A stretch of DNA of 59,891 bases from JAVJST01 sp040219295 (GTDB lineage Bacteria; Pseudomonadota; Alphaproteobacteria; Rhodospirillales; Casp-alpha2): NCBI GenBank assembly GCA_040219295.1, contig JAVJST010000004.1:1-59891 (forward strand), given 5' to 3'. Numbering within the stretch: the first letter of the stretch is position 1; every line of letters begins with the position of its first letter. Positions 15,991 to 24,871 of the stretch are shown one piece after another. The notes under the pieces are model-generated. The model searched no databases. It saw nothing but the letters and a program-made list of their open reading frames with translations, and was not told where the DNA came from. Made by a program: the position numbers and the translations under genes.

Positions 15991-18061
15991 TTTCCGGAGC
16001 GATGTCGCCGAAGAGATGATCCGCCAGATCGAGGCCGGCACCGCGCCCTGGCAGAAGCCGTGGCAGCCCGGCGTGGTGCGCCTGGCACCGCATAATCCGG
16101 TCTCGGACGTGGATTACCGGGGCATCAATGCCTGGTGGCTCGAGATCCAGGGCCGTGAGGACCCGCGCTGGATGACCTACCGCCAGGCCGCGGGCGCCGG
16201 CGTCCAGGTCAGAAAGGGCGAGAAAGGAACGAGCGTCGAGTACTGGAAATGGAATGACCGGCGGCCGGCGCTCGACGATGACGGCAATCCGATTACAGAC
16301 GAGAACGGCAAGCCCAAGACCGTCACGGTCCGGCTATCGCGGCCGAAGGTGTTTTACGCGACGGTGTTCAACGCCGAGCAGATCGACGGGCTCGAGCCGC
16401 TCGTCGTGCCGGAAGCCGGCTGGAGCATCGACGACCGGGCAAACGACGTCCTACAGCAATCCAATGTGCCGATGCACTTCGATCAATCGGACCGGGCGTT
16501 TTACAATCCGGTCAAGGATGAGATCAGGATGCCGGCGCCGGCGGCCTTCAAGGAGTCTTACGAGTTCTATGCGACCGCCTTGCACGAGCTCGGGCACGCA
16601 ACGGGCCACCGGGACAGGCTTGCCCGCGAGTTCGGCCCGTTCGGCTCGTCGGCCTACGCCAAGGAAGAGCTCCGCGCCGAGATGGCGTCTTACATGCTGA
16701 CGACCGAGCTCGGGCTCGGTCACTACCCGGAACGACACGCGGCCTACGTCGAGAGCTGGCTGAAGGCGTTGAAGGATGATCGCAACCTGTTGTTCCAGGC
16801 GGCGCGCGATGCCGAGACCATGCGGACCTGGATCATGGAACCGGAGAAACGCCGGGAGCTCGAGCAATCGGCCGGCCGGCGCCTGTCCGTCGACAAGCAG
16901 GAGGAACTGGATATGAACGAAGCGGAGAACAAACCCCGCGTCTACCTGGCCGTGCCCTTCGCCGAAAAGGACGAAGCCAAGCAACTCGGCGCCCGGTGGG
17001 ACCGCAAGGCGAAGAGCTGGTACGTGCCGGCGGCGCTCGATCAGGCGAGTTTCAGCAAGTGGATGGGCGATGCGGAACCGAAAGCCCCGTCCCTCTCGCC
17101 CCAGGACGAGTTTGCCGAGGCCTGCCGAAAACACGGCCTGGTACTCGAGGAACCACCGGTCATGGACGGCCGTTGGCATCGCGTCCAGGTCGAGGACGAC
17201 AAGCGGGGCCAGAAGTCGGGTTCCTACAAGGGGTACATCGACGGCCGCCCGTCCGGTCTCATCATGAACTATCGCTCGGGCGACGACGTCCAGAAATGGG
17301 TCGCCACGGGCGAGGCGCTCGATCCGGCCGAGTTCGAACGCCTGAAGGCGGAATCCGCGAAACGCAAAGCCGAACTCCACCACGAAATCAGGGCGACGCA
17401 GAAGAAGGTCGCCAAGGTGGCCTTCGGCATCTTCGAGAACGCGCCGGCGGCGCCGGCGGACCATGCCTATCTCGAGCGGAAAGGCATCGATCGGGGCGAT
17501 CTGCGCCAGGACGAGAACGGCAACCTCCTGGTGGCGATGCGGACTGCAGACGGGTTCCTGATGAACGTCCAGAAGATTGCGCCGGACGGTACCAAGCGGT
17601 TCCTGAAGCAAGGCCGGAAAGAAGGCCTGATGCACGTCCTGGAAGGACGCGAGGACCGCCCCGTCGTGATCACGGAAGGGTATGCGACGGGGGCATCGAT
17701 CCTCGCCGCAACGGGCCGGACAACGGTGGTCGCGTTCGATGCCGGCAACCTGGAATCGGTGGCGAAGCAGGTTCGCGAACGGCACCCGGACCGGCCGCTG
17801 GTGATCGCGGCCGAGGACGATCGAGACTTGAAGAAGAACGTCGGTGTCGAGAAAGCGACGTCGGCGGCGTTGGCTGTCGGCGGCACGGTCGCGATCCCCG
17901 CATTCACCGACGATGAGAAGGCGCGCGGCATGACGGACTTCAACGATCTGGCGCTCTCTCGAGGCGATCAGGCGCTGGCCGATCAAATCGACCGGGCGGT
18001 GGCGCCCGACCGACAAAGACGGCCATCCCACGCCCCTGCCCGCCAGGAAATGGGACGTTAG
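15977..18061 (+). CDS. ArdC antirestriction / TOPRIM primase fusion (TraC-like)
   Basis: A 694-residue multidomain protein. Residues about 1-115 are the ArdC N-terminal ssDNA-binding domain (EEMIRQIEAGTAPWQKPW; YRGINAWWL). Next comes a zincin-like domain with HELGHATGH at about 203-211. Residues about 320-370 match the DUF5710 module (VYLAVPFAEKDEAKQLGARW). The C-terminus is TOPRIM-like (VVITEGYATGASILAATG near 563, IAAEDD near 610, MTDFNDLA). ArdC of pSa is known to resemble the N-terminus of the RP4 TraC primase, so this may protect and prime the transferred strand in the recipient. Longer upstream frames read poorly; ATG 15977 is preferred. Confidence 0.85.
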   Translation: MTKRNFRSDVAEEMIRQIEAGTAPWQKPWQPGVVRLAPHNPVSDVDYRGINAWWLEIQGREDPRWMTYRQAAGAGVQVRKGEKGTSVEYWKWNDRRPALDDDGNPITDENGKPKTVTVRLSRPKVFYATVFNAEQIDGLEPLVVPEAGWSIDDRANDVLQQSNVPMHFDQSDRAFYNPVKDEIRMPAPAAFKESYEFYATALHELGHATGHRDRLAREFGPFGSSAYAKEELRAEMASYMLTTELGLGHYPERHAAYVESWLKALKDDRNLLFQAARDAETMRTWIMEPEKRRELEQSAGRRLSVDKQEELDMNEAENKPRVYLAVPFAEKDEAKQLGARWDRKAKSWYVPAALDQASFSKWMGDAEPKAPSLSPQDEFAEACRKHGLVLEEPPVMDGRWHRVQVEDDKRGQKSGSYKGYIDGRPSGLIMNYRSGDDVQKWVATGEALDPAEFERLKAESAKRKAELHHEIRATQKKVAKVAFGIFENAPAAPADHAYLERKGIDRGDLRQDENGNLLVAMRTADGFLMNVQKIAPDGTKRFLKQGRKEGLMHVLEGREDRPVVITEGYATGASILAATGRTTVVAFDAGNLESVAKQVRERHPDRPLVIAAEDDRDLKKNVGVEKATSAALAVGGTVAIPAFTDDEKARGMTDFNDLALSRGDQALADQIDRAVAPDRQRRPSHAPARQEMGR

Positions 18062-18064
18062 CCA

Positions 18065-18424
18065 GTGCCAACAACGGAGCGTCACAACGTGTCGGTCTAT
18101 TTGAACGACGAGGAAAAGGCGAGGCTGGACGAACTGGCCAGCCAGCTTCGCCTTAAACGCTCGGACTTCATACGCCGCCTCGTCATGAGTTACCGAATGC
18201 CCAATGCGGAGGACTTCCAGGCCTGGCAGGGCATCCGCGACCTGATGAAGGTGAATGCCGATCTGGCGAGGCTCGGCAACCTCATCAAGATGATTGCCGA
18301 CGATCTGCCCGGCGATCTCGCCGAGCGCTATGAGGCGCTGTTGGGCGAGCTCGCCCGTACCCAGGAAGAGGTCAAGGCGGCCGCCATGGATGTTCGGAAG
18401 TCCATCGCCGCCGGCAGCCGATGA
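18065..18424 (+). CDS. traJ: TraJ/MobC-type relaxosome accessory protein
   Basis: A 119-residue protein with an N-terminal ribbon-helix-helix pattern (NVSVYLNDEEKARLDELASQL ... FIRRLVM) and the RP4 TraJ-like segment RDLMKVNADLARLGNLIKM. TraJ binds the oriT inverted repeat and positions TraI at nic. The start is GTG, four bases after the primase gene, and its TGA overlaps the ATG of traI, the same order as RP4 traJ-traI. Confidence 0.85.
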   Translation: MPTTERHNVSVYLNDEEKARLDELASQLRLKRSDFIRRLVMSYRMPNAEDFQAWQGIRDLMKVNADLARLGNLIKMIADDLPGDLAERYEALLGELARTQEEVKAAAMDVRKSIAAGSR

Positions 18425-19788
18425 TCACCAAAAAGATTCCGAAGTCGTCGGAGCACCCGGACAACTTCAACCGCCTGGCGCGCTACATCGCGGCGGCCGA
18501 AGAGCCTGGCGAGAAGCTGCACGACTTCTGGATCGGCAATACGGCCGGCCTGGAGAAGCTCGAGGACCTGGAGTACGCGCTCCTGGACATCGAGGCCGTC
18601 CGCAAGATGAAGCCCGAGGCCAACGACAAGACTTATCATTTTATTGTCTCGTTGCGGCCAGGCGAGGAAGAACATCTGTCCGGCGAAAACCTGAGGGATA
18701 TCGCGAAGCGCTTCGTCGACGAACTGGGCTTCGGCGAGCACCAGTACGTCGCCGGCGCGCACCAGAACACGGACAACTTCCATCTCCACGTCGCCGTCAA
18801 CCGGGTGCATCCGGAGACCTTCAAGATCAAGGCGCCGGTCAGGGACTTCAAGACCCTGGCCCGGGTATCCCGTGAGCTCGAGAGGGAACTCGGCCTCAGC
18901 CACGACCGTGGCATGACTGATGACGACTGGCTGCCGGGTAAAAGCGGACACAAGGCCCAGGACTTCGAGCGTCACACCTGGCGGCAATCGTTTCAGTCCT
19001 ACCTAATCGAGAACAAGCCGGACATTCTGGCCGCCCTCGACAAAGCCAAGACCTGGAGACAGGTTCACCGAGCGCTAGAGGTCGGTTGGACCATCGAACT
19101 GAAACCGCGTGGTAACGGCCTGGTGTTTGCTAATCTGGACGATCCGAAGCAGTCCATGAAGGCCAGTGCATTCGATCGATCGTGCGCCAAGAAGGCACTG
19201 GAAGTTCGTCTGGGTCCGTATCAGGCGCGGGACACTGAAAAAGGCCGCAAGAAGGAGTCGCGTGCCCGGAGTGCGGCCAACGCTGCAAAGGGCAAGCGAT
19301 ACAGGGCGAAGCCCCTACTTTCCCGGCATCCGTCGATCGGACCTCTGTGGCGACGGTTCCTGAACGTGAGAAAGTCGGCGCACAAGCGCTCCACGATGCT
19401 CGGCCGGATGGCCGGTAACTGGAAGCTCTGGCTAATGACGGAGGCTTACGAGGATCCATTGGCGATGGTAGTGCTCGTTGCCTACCAGGAGGCCCTCAGG
19501 GGCGTCTTGGGGTCGCCTGACAGACAACGGCGGGTGCCAAAAGACATTGAGCCGCAACTCGCCGCGTGGGCGGCCAAGGGGCAGTGGCGGAAGGTGTCGG
19601 CGAGAATGACAACCAATTCAGCGTCGGAGCCGACAGGGCTTGTCGGCCGAGAGGGTCGAGAAGTTCGACTGGTTCGTGACGATGAGCTTCAAATAGCAGA
19701 GCTGCTACTGTTCGATCGGAATGGAAAGGCGATTGTGATCGGTCCAGAAAACCTAAATCTCACCAAGGCGCGAAACATTCAGCGCTAA
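18421..19788 (+). CDS. traI: TraI relaxase, MOB-P family
   Basis: A 455-residue relaxase. Tyr22 in RLARYIAAAEE aligns with the catalytic Tyr22 of RP4 TraI. Motif III is HQNTDNFHLHVAVN with His121 and His123 as metal ligands, and motif II is DKTYHFIVSLRPGE. It nicks oriT and stays on the 5' end during transfer. RP4 TraI is 732 residues, so this enzyme lacks much of the long C-terminal part. The relaxase N-terminal third is intact; the basic C-terminal portion is divergent. It ends the transfer block and meets the next gene tail to tail. Confidence 0.92.
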   Translation: MITKKIPKSSEHPDNFNRLARYIAAAEEPGEKLHDFWIGNTAGLEKLEDLEYALLDIEAVRKMKPEANDKTYHFIVSLRPGEEEHLSGENLRDIAKRFVDELGFGEHQYVAGAHQNTDNFHLHVAVNRVHPETFKIKAPVRDFKTLARVSRELERELGLSHDRGMTDDDWLPGKSGHKAQDFERHTWRQSFQSYLIENKPDILAALDKAKTWRQVHRALEVGWTIELKPRGNGLVFANLDDPKQSMKASAFDRSCAKKALEVRLGPYQARDTEKGRKKESRARSAANAAKGKRYRAKPLLSRHPSIGPLWRRFLNVRKSAHKRSTMLGRMAGNWKLWLMTEAYEDPLAMVVLVAYQEALRGVLGSPDRQRRVPKDIEPQLAAWAAKGQWRKVSARMTTNSASEPTGLVGREGREVRLVRDDELQIAELLLFDRNGKAIVIGPENLNLTKARNIQR

Positions 19789-19830
19789 AAAATCGGTACA
19801 ACGTCGTAATTTACCAAGGAAGAAACACAG

Positions 19831-20571
19831 TTAGCCTATCGAACCGAGTATCGGGAATGTATCGAGCATCCAATACGATAGCTCGGTTAGACGCCCGGTA
19901 ATCATGGCGATCCCCATCAAGATCATAATGCCGCCAGCGGCGATCTGTATGTATCGCCCGGTGCGGCGCAGAGCGCTCATCCCGCGAACCATCCGGCCCG
20001 CGAGTACGGCTGAAAGAAGAAATGGCACGCCGAGTCCAAGGGAATAGATCGCGAGCAATGTGATGCCTTCGGTCACCGTCGCGGAAGCGAAACTGACGGT
20101 CAGGATTGCGCCGAGTATCGGCCCGATGCACGGCGTCCAGCCGAAACCGAATGCAAGACCCAGGATATACGCGGAGATTGGCCGGCCGCCGGGTATGCCT
20201 AGGTGAAACCGGATGTCGCGCCGTGTCCATACGGGCTGCAGCACTCCTATCATCAGGAGTCCGAATGCGATGACAATGACGCCGCCGACGATATTGAGTT
20301 CGTAGCGATAGGTCAGCAGCAATTGACCGAGGGCGGTGGCGCTTGCGCCGAGGATAACGAAAACGGTCGAAAACCCCAGAACGAAACAACTGCTAAGACC
20401 GATTGCGGGGAGCCGGTATGACAACGATTCCTCTGTCGGTCCATCGGGTAGCGACCGACCGGCGATGTAGGAAATGTAGCCCGGCACCAACGGCAACACA
20501 CATGGTGAAACGAAGGAAATCAAGCCCGCTGCGAACACCGTGAAAATACTGAGATTGGAAAGGTCGAACAT
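19831..20571 (-). CDS. ccdA: CcdA-type thiol-reducing membrane protein
   Basis: A 246-residue protein with six membrane segments. The CcdA/DsbD signature is present: ISFVSPCVLPLVPGY in helix 1 and FGFGWTPCIGP in helix 4, giving the cysteine pair that carries electrons from cytoplasmic thioredoxin to the periplasm. It would feed the TlpA- and CcmG-like thioredoxins encoded upstream in the same direction. It is the last gene of the minus-strand block and ends 43 bases from traI. Confidence 0.92.
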   Translation of the reverse strand: MFDLSNLSIFTVFAAGLISFVSPCVLPLVPGYISYIAGRSLPDGPTEESLSYRLPAIGLSSCFVLGFSTVFVILGASATALGQLLLTYRYELNIVGGVIVIAFGLLMIGVLQPVWTRRDIRFHLGIPGGRPISAYILGLAFGFGWTPCIGPILGAILTVSFASATVTEGITLLAIYSLGLGVPFLLSAVLAGRMVRGMSALRRTGRYIQIAAGGIMILMGIAMITGRLTELSYWMLDTFPILGSIG

Positions 20572-20622
20572 CGATCATTCCTCAGTCATTCTGAGTCGGG
20601 ACTTATCGTTTGTTGGCGCACT

Positions 20623-21522
20623 CTAATTCTTGCCTAAAACAGACCATGTCATGCCACCGTCTTCGCTGGCGATGATTGCCTGTGCTTGTGTGTTCGGGTC
20701 AACCGTGATCGCATACAAAACATCTTCATTGTCGGGGGCGACTGCCAAATGAAGAATGTACGCGTCACCGAAACCATCGTTTACCAGCCGCCAACGCAAA
20801 CTATCCTCTTCCGTTCGTAGCAATCCGCCACCGACGAGGAAGGCGTAAAGCGTTCCACCCGAAGCGGCATGTACCAGGGTCGCGGGCCGCATCAGCGCGT
20901 GGGCCGGCGACCAAGTCTCACCGCCATCCTTGCTCTGAATCAGCCCAGTTCGGGTCGCCCCATAGAATCTGTTGGCGTCGATGCCGGAAGCAGCGAGGTC
21001 GATGATGCCTTCCGGCGCGGGGCCCATCATGGACCACGTCCGTCCTCCGTCGCGACTGAGTTGGAGTCCTCCGGACACTCCAATAACCGTCTCTGGGTCG
21101 GCCTTGCTGACATCCATCTGATGAAAATCGACAGGACCGTCGACTCCGTCCGCGAGTTTCATCCAGTTCTTTCCGCCATCGGACGACATGATGAATCCCA
21201 TGTTGCCGCCGCCGACGGGATGGCCGCTTCCGAAAAGAACCTCTGGGTCTGTCGGATGGGGCGTGAACCCCATGTAGTCGTTCCTGTTGCTCGATACCCG
21301 GTCCGCGCGCCCATCAGACTGCACAACGAAAATGCCGTGGTGAGTCGCGAGGTAAATACCGGCGTCATTGCCGGGCAGGGCTGCTATGCCGTGGAAATGA
21401 GTGTTCTTCGCCAGTTCGGCAACGGTCGTTTCCGCCGAGAAAGAGGGCGTTCCCCACACCATCGCAACCGACAACAGTGCGAAACGCGTAATCGCTAGCT
21501 TTCCGAGTTTGTGAAGAGTCAT
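20623..21522 (-). CDS. Exported BNR/sialidase-like beta-propeller protein
   Basis: A 299-residue exported protein: signal peptide about 1-29 (ending PSFSA), then repeated Asp-box motifs (SSDGGKNWMKL, SRDGGRTWSMM, SKDGGETWSP, SEDGGMTWSV) spaced about 45-60 residues apart, which form blades of a beta-propeller. Such proteins (F510_1955-type) often accompany copper and cytochrome assembly genes, but no catalytic role is clear. The ATG at 21,522 has AAAGGA upstream; the long frame beyond it lacks the coding pattern. Confidence 0.8.
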   Translation of the reverse strand: MTLHKLGKLAITRFALLSVAMVWGTPSFSAETTVAELAKNTHFHGIAALPGNDAGIYLATHHGIFVVQSDGRADRVSSNRNDYMGFTPHPTDPEVLFGSGHPVGGGNMGFIMSSDGGKNWMKLADGVDGPVDFHQMDVSKADPETVIGVSGGLQLSRDGGRTWSMMGPAPEGIIDLAASGIDANRFYGATRTGLIQSKDGGETWSPAHALMRPATLVHAASGGTLYAFLVGGGLLRTEEDSLRWRLVNDGFGDAYILHLAVAPDNEDVLYAITVDPNTQAQAIIASEDGGMTWSVLGKN

Positions 21523-21671
21523 TGTCCTATTCCTTTGATTGTTTCCTAAAGCAGTCCAGTTCCCGGGGCGGGAAAATCTGCGGCTGAAGAACATCGGGAG
21601 CGGCCTTTGTGACGTGATCTGGATTGATTGAGGTTCTGTGGCGGCGACACGTAGGCTTGCTGAACTGGGTG

Positions 21672-22127
21672 CTAGGTCGTCGCCTGCGGCCGGCGCGCCC
21701 ACCAGAAACCTGCGGCGGGGATGACGATCCATTGTGCGACCGGCGACAAACCCGCTTCGATTACGGGCACCAGCGGCATGATGTCGGCGTAAGCCCAGGC
21801 GCCGCGGATTTCGATGTTCAGCCATTCGCTGAAAATCGTGTACGCAAGTCCGGTTGCGATTGTAAGACCGGCGACCAGTCGAAAGCGAGTTGTGGGCCAC
21901 GAACTGTCCGCCGCCATGATGAGGCTGCCAATCAACGCGGACAGGGCGATCAGGATATCGCCACCCGTGCAGTGCACAGCGGCGAACACAATCTCTTCCG
22001 TCGTACCCTCTCGCCAGATTGTGTAGAGAGGAAGCTGAGCGAACTCCCAAGCCAGGTTGGCGATGGCCACGAACAGAAGGTAACGGCGTATCGCAGGAAG
22101 CCATGGCGCCGATGTCGTATCGTTCAT
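21672..22127 (-). CDS. Unknown four-helix membrane protein
   Basis: A 151-residue protein with about four membrane segments and conserved-looking polar residues inside them (ANLAWEFAQLPLYTIW; HCTGGDILIALSALIG; FSEWLNIEIRGAWAY). It has AGGAG before its ATG and lies between the Cox11 gene and the beta-propeller gene on the same strand. I cannot assign a family. The buried His, Cys, Glu and Trp residues fit a metal- or haem-related membrane protein, which is inference. Confidence 0.7.
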   Translation of the reverse strand: MNDTTSAPWLPAIRRYLLFVAIANLAWEFAQLPLYTIWREGTTEEIVFAAVHCTGGDILIALSALIGSLIMAADSSWPTTRFRLVAGLTIATGLAYTIFSEWLNIEIRGAWAYADIMPLVPVIEAGLSPVAQWIVIPAAGFWWARRPQATT

Positions 22128-22167
22128 TTGAATTGCTCCTGTCGGTGGGGAATCTTGGTTCTCACGC

Positions 22168-22794
22168 TCACTCCAACTCGGACAGATACTGTTCGAGTGC
22201 TGCTTTTCCCTTATCGAAAAACGTATAGGAGAGCGTGATGGCACGAACGTCATCGGTGTTCCGATCGTTCGCCAATTCCGGATCGATATAGAAAGTCACG
22301 GGAAACTCCTTGGATTCTCCCGGCATCAGAAGCTGTTCCGTGAAGCAGAAACACTCGATCTTCTGAACGTATTTTCCGACCTTAAGCGGCGAAGCGTTAA
22401 ATGCCGAGGTGCCGAGTATGGGCCGGTCGCTCCGGTTAACCGCCGTGAACGTCACCTGCCGTTCCTCGCCGATCTTCATTTCCACGGGTTCCGGCGCGTC
22501 GAAACGCCACTGCAAGCCGTTGGCAACATTGGTATCGAAATCGAGCCTGACGACACGGTCGACAATACGGTCGGAAGAAGACTCGGCAATCTGTGTCGTC
22601 CCACCGTAACCGGTGACGCGGCAAAAAAGCTCGTAAAGTGGAACGGCGGCGAACGCCAGGCCGATCATCCCGATCACAAAGACCGTGAGCGCACCGGCAA
22701 TTGTCAGGTTTCGGCGGCGCCGTTCAGTGGCCTTCACTGACGTGTGATCGTTGCTCGCACCGGTGTTGACCGTGTCCTTGGTCCCGGCAGTCAC
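22168..22794 (-). CDS. ctaG: Cox11/CtaG cytochrome oxidase copper chaperone (copy 1)
   Basis: A 208-residue protein with one N-terminal membrane anchor (ALTVFVIGMIGLAFAAVPLYELFCRVTGYGG) and a periplasmic immunoglobulin-like domain carrying the CFCF copper motif (KIECFCFTEQ). Cox11 delivers copper to the CuB site of haem-copper oxidases. The GTG start overlaps the stop of the Sco gene upstream (GTGA), so CuA- and CuB-type assembly factors are coupled. A second Cox11 lies at 43,417-44,109. Confidence 0.92.
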   Translation of the reverse strand: MTAGTKDTVNTGASNDHTSVKATERRRRNLTIAGALTVFVIGMIGLAFAAVPLYELFCRVTGYGGTTQIAESSSDRIVDRVVRLDFDTNVANGLQWRFDAPEPVEMKIGEERQVTFTAVNRSDRPILGTSAFNASPLKVGKYVQKIECFCFTEQLLMPGESKEFPVTFYIDPELANDRNTDDVRAITLSYTFFDKGKAALEQYLSELE

Positions 22795-23474
22795 TGGAGC
22801 CACTCCCGCACTGTATTCCAGAATCCGTCCCCTTCGGCCGATTCCGCTCCGTGCTCGTCGTTGACAAGCGCGTTGACGAAGACGAGTAGGTTCGTCGAGT
22901 CGAACTTGAGGCCGTGGAAGTTCGCACGCCATCGGCCCTCCTTGTCGATGACATGGGTCACGACACTGTGCACCAAGTACCCGTCGCCTTCTTCGGTGAA
23001 CTTATGACCGAACTTCTCGACAAGCTCTCGAGTTTCGGAGAGACGGTCAGGGCCCGTCGTGAGGCCCAGCCAATTCGAGGGATCGAGGCCGCGGTCCAGA
23101 CCGTACTCGCGCATGACGGCGGGCGTATCGTTCTTCGGATCGGTCGTGATCGTCACGAACCGGACCCGGTCGCGCATCGGAGTCTGGTTTACCATCTGCT
23201 GTATTTCCGCAAGCTTCTCGGCATGTAGCGGGCAGACATCCGGGCAATTGGTGTAGATGAAATGCAGGACGAGGACGTTGCCGCGAAGTTGCTCAAGCGT
23301 GACATTCTCCCCATCGAAACCCTGAAGCGAAAACGCCGGCGCGACCTTGTCGATGCGCTGGAAGTATCTTTCCTTGTCGTAGAGTTGTTCTTCGAGATTC
23401 TTCATCGAATGCGCCTGCGCTACGCCCGACACGGCAATCGACAAGGCAAAGACGAAAGTAGCGAGGAACTTCAT
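22791..23474 (-). CDS. Sco1/SenC-type copper chaperone (copy 1)
   Basis: A 227-residue exported protein: signal peptide ending AQAHS, then a thioredoxin fold with YTNCPDVCPLHAEKL (the CxxxC copper site) and the distal His in GYLVHSVVTHVIDKEG. Sco proteins mature the CuA centre of cytochrome oxidase. AGGAG lies six bases before the ATG at 23,474. A second Sco gene is at 39,875-40,519. Confidence 0.92.
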   Translation of the reverse strand: MKFLATFVFALSIAVSGVAQAHSMKNLEEQLYDKERYFQRIDKVAPAFSLQGFDGENVTLEQLRGNVLVLHFIYTNCPDVCPLHAEKLAEIQQMVNQTPMRDRVRFVTITTDPKNDTPAVMREYGLDRGLDPSNWLGLTTGPDRLSETRELVEKFGHKFTEEGDGYLVHSVVTHVIDKEGRWRANFHGLKFDSTNLLVFVNALVNDEHGAESAEGDGFWNTVREWLQ

Positions 23475-23562
23475 GGTCATCTCCTGATCGAAGATCGGAA
23501 CGCGACGACACGCAATGGGCCGCCGCGCCCCGTCGGGAGTCAAACGGACGTGTTGAGATTGT

Positions 23563-23826
23563 TCACTGCATGTTTTCGTCGGATAAGCCGTTTTCCGACA
23601 TCGCATCGTGATGCTTCGCCATTGTCTGCATCATGGTGCTACAAGCCGCCATCATCTCCTTCATCTCTGGCATCATGCCCATCATCTGGCCCTGCCCCAT
23701 CATGTCGCTTTCGTTCATCGTTGAATCTTGTGATTTCACCGCTTCATGAGCGAATGTCGCCGGTGCGGCTGCGAGCGAAATTGCCAGCGCCCCGGCAATC
23801 GTGAGTGCCATAGGTCCGTGTTTCAT
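23563..23826 (-). CDS. Small Met-rich periplasmic protein
   Basis: An 87-residue exported protein: signal peptide to about residue 26 (PATFAHE), then a segment dense in methionine (MNESDMMGQGQMMGMMPEMKEMM) and with His pairs (AKHHDAM). Such Met clusters bind Cu(I) and Ag(I). It precedes the Sco and Cox11 genes and could be a periplasmic copper buffer. Family not recognised; the metal role is inferred from composition. Confidence 0.75.
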   Translation of the reverse strand: MKHGPMALTIAGALAISLAAAPATFAHEAVKSQDSTMNESDMMGQGQMMGMMPEMKEMMAACSTMMQTMAKHHDAMSENGLSDENMQ

Positions 23827-23906
23827 AGTTGCTACTCCTTAGTTCTAGCTGGTTTGAATGCGTGGAAACTGAATCGAGAGATACTTTCTCAAGACTGAAC
23901 TCCACG

Positions 23907-24221
23907 TCACGAATCCCCCTCTGTGCCCCCTCTTGAGTTATTGTTCCTGCCAGCAGCTTGATCGCCGGATGAGCACGACTTACCGCTCCCTTTTTTCATG
24001 CAGAGTCCAAGGGCGCACATGGCGACGCACGGCAGCACAGACAGCAGGAGCGGTGCAATTCCCGCCGCGACCAGCCAGCTCCAGTTCAAGGCGACACCGG
24101 CAGCCGCGATTGCGACAGCGGCCAATATCAAACCGCGCTTTCCGCTGGTGTATGGCCACAGAGCGTTGACCGTTTTCTGGGCGAGCGAAACCGTTCCGAC
24201 TTTCGAAGTTATTTCATTCAT
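23907..24221 (-). CDS. Small Cys-rich membrane protein
   Basis: A 104-residue protein with two hydrophobic segments at about residues 30-75 and a cysteine-rich tail (LPCVAMCALGLCMKKGSGKSCSSG). AGG-type ribosome site is close to the ATG. The cluster of four cysteines near the end of the second helix recalls small metal transport proteins such as MerC/MerF types, but no clear match is seen. It lies between the TlpA-like gene and the Met-rich gene. Confidence 0.65.
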   Translation of the reverse strand: MNEITSKVGTVSLAQKTVNALWPYTSGKRGLILAAVAIAAAGVALNWSWLVAAGIAPLLLSVLPCVAMCALGLCMKKGSGKSCSSGDQAAGRNNNSRGGTEGDS

Positions 24222-24238
24222 CTAATTTGCTCCTTTGT

Positions 24239-24871
24239 TCATGGATTTGTGGAGTCGCGCGCCGCGAATTGTTCGCGAAAAAAGGTAATCAATTGCGGCG
24301 CGTCCCATTCCGCCGGACCGACCAGTCTCCCTAACTCGTTGCCGTTCTGATCGATCAAGAGGGTCGTAGGGATGCCGACGACGCCGAGATCGCGTGCAGA
24401 CTTGCCGGACGCATCGACATAGATTTGCAACGTCTCCAACACGATCTCGTCGTAAAATTTTTTCACTTCGGGGATTCCCTGTCGGTCTATCGAGAGGGCC
24501 AGAACCTCGAAGGCCGGCCCGCCGAGTTCCGCCTGAAGTCGATCCAGGGTTGGCATTTCGTCTCGGCACGGAACGCACCAAGTCGCCCAGATGTTCAGAA
24601 GCACCATTCTCCCGCGAAAGTCCGCGAGGGTTAGCGCGCGGCCTCCGCCATCGACGAACCGAAGTTCAGGAACCGGACGCGGTTCATCGAGTAACGGAAA
24701 GGCGGCTCCGGACCCGGCTGTTGCATCGGCAGTCAAAGTGGCTGGTTCGGTCGAGTTGTCGGAGGTGGCGAACGTGCCCGGGCCGTAACGGATAACGATT
24801 GCGGCCGCAATCGACACGGCCGTCAAAACACCGGCTACTGCCGCGACTCGCCGGGTTGTCGTTGGAGTCAT
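24239..24871 (-). CDS. TlpA/ResA-like periplasmic thioredoxin
   Basis: A 210-residue membrane-anchored thioredoxin. One N-terminal helix is followed by the fold with ATWCVPCRDEMPTL (active CxxC) and VGIPTTLLIDQNG (cis-proline loop). TlpA-type proteins reduce Sco and CuA cysteines so copper can be loaded. Its start overlaps the stop of the CcmG-like gene upstream, and electrons would come from the CcdA encoded at the end of this block. Confidence 0.88.
   Translation of the reverse strand: MTPTTTRRVAAVAGVLTAVSIAAAIVIRYGPGTFATSDNSTEPATLTADATAGSGAAFPLLDEPRPVPELRFVDGGGRALTLADFRGRMVLLNIWATWCVPCRDEMPTLDRLQAELGGPAFEVLALSIDRQGIPEVKKFYDEIVLETLQIYVDASGKSARDLGVVGIPTTLLIDQNGNELGRLVGPAEWDAPQLITFFREQFAARDSTNP

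Noticed and set aside
20623..22104. A 493-residue form of the beta-propeller protein.
   Set aside because: The first 194 residues are antisense or out-of-frame to a better gene; the ATG at 21,522 starts a clear signal peptide.
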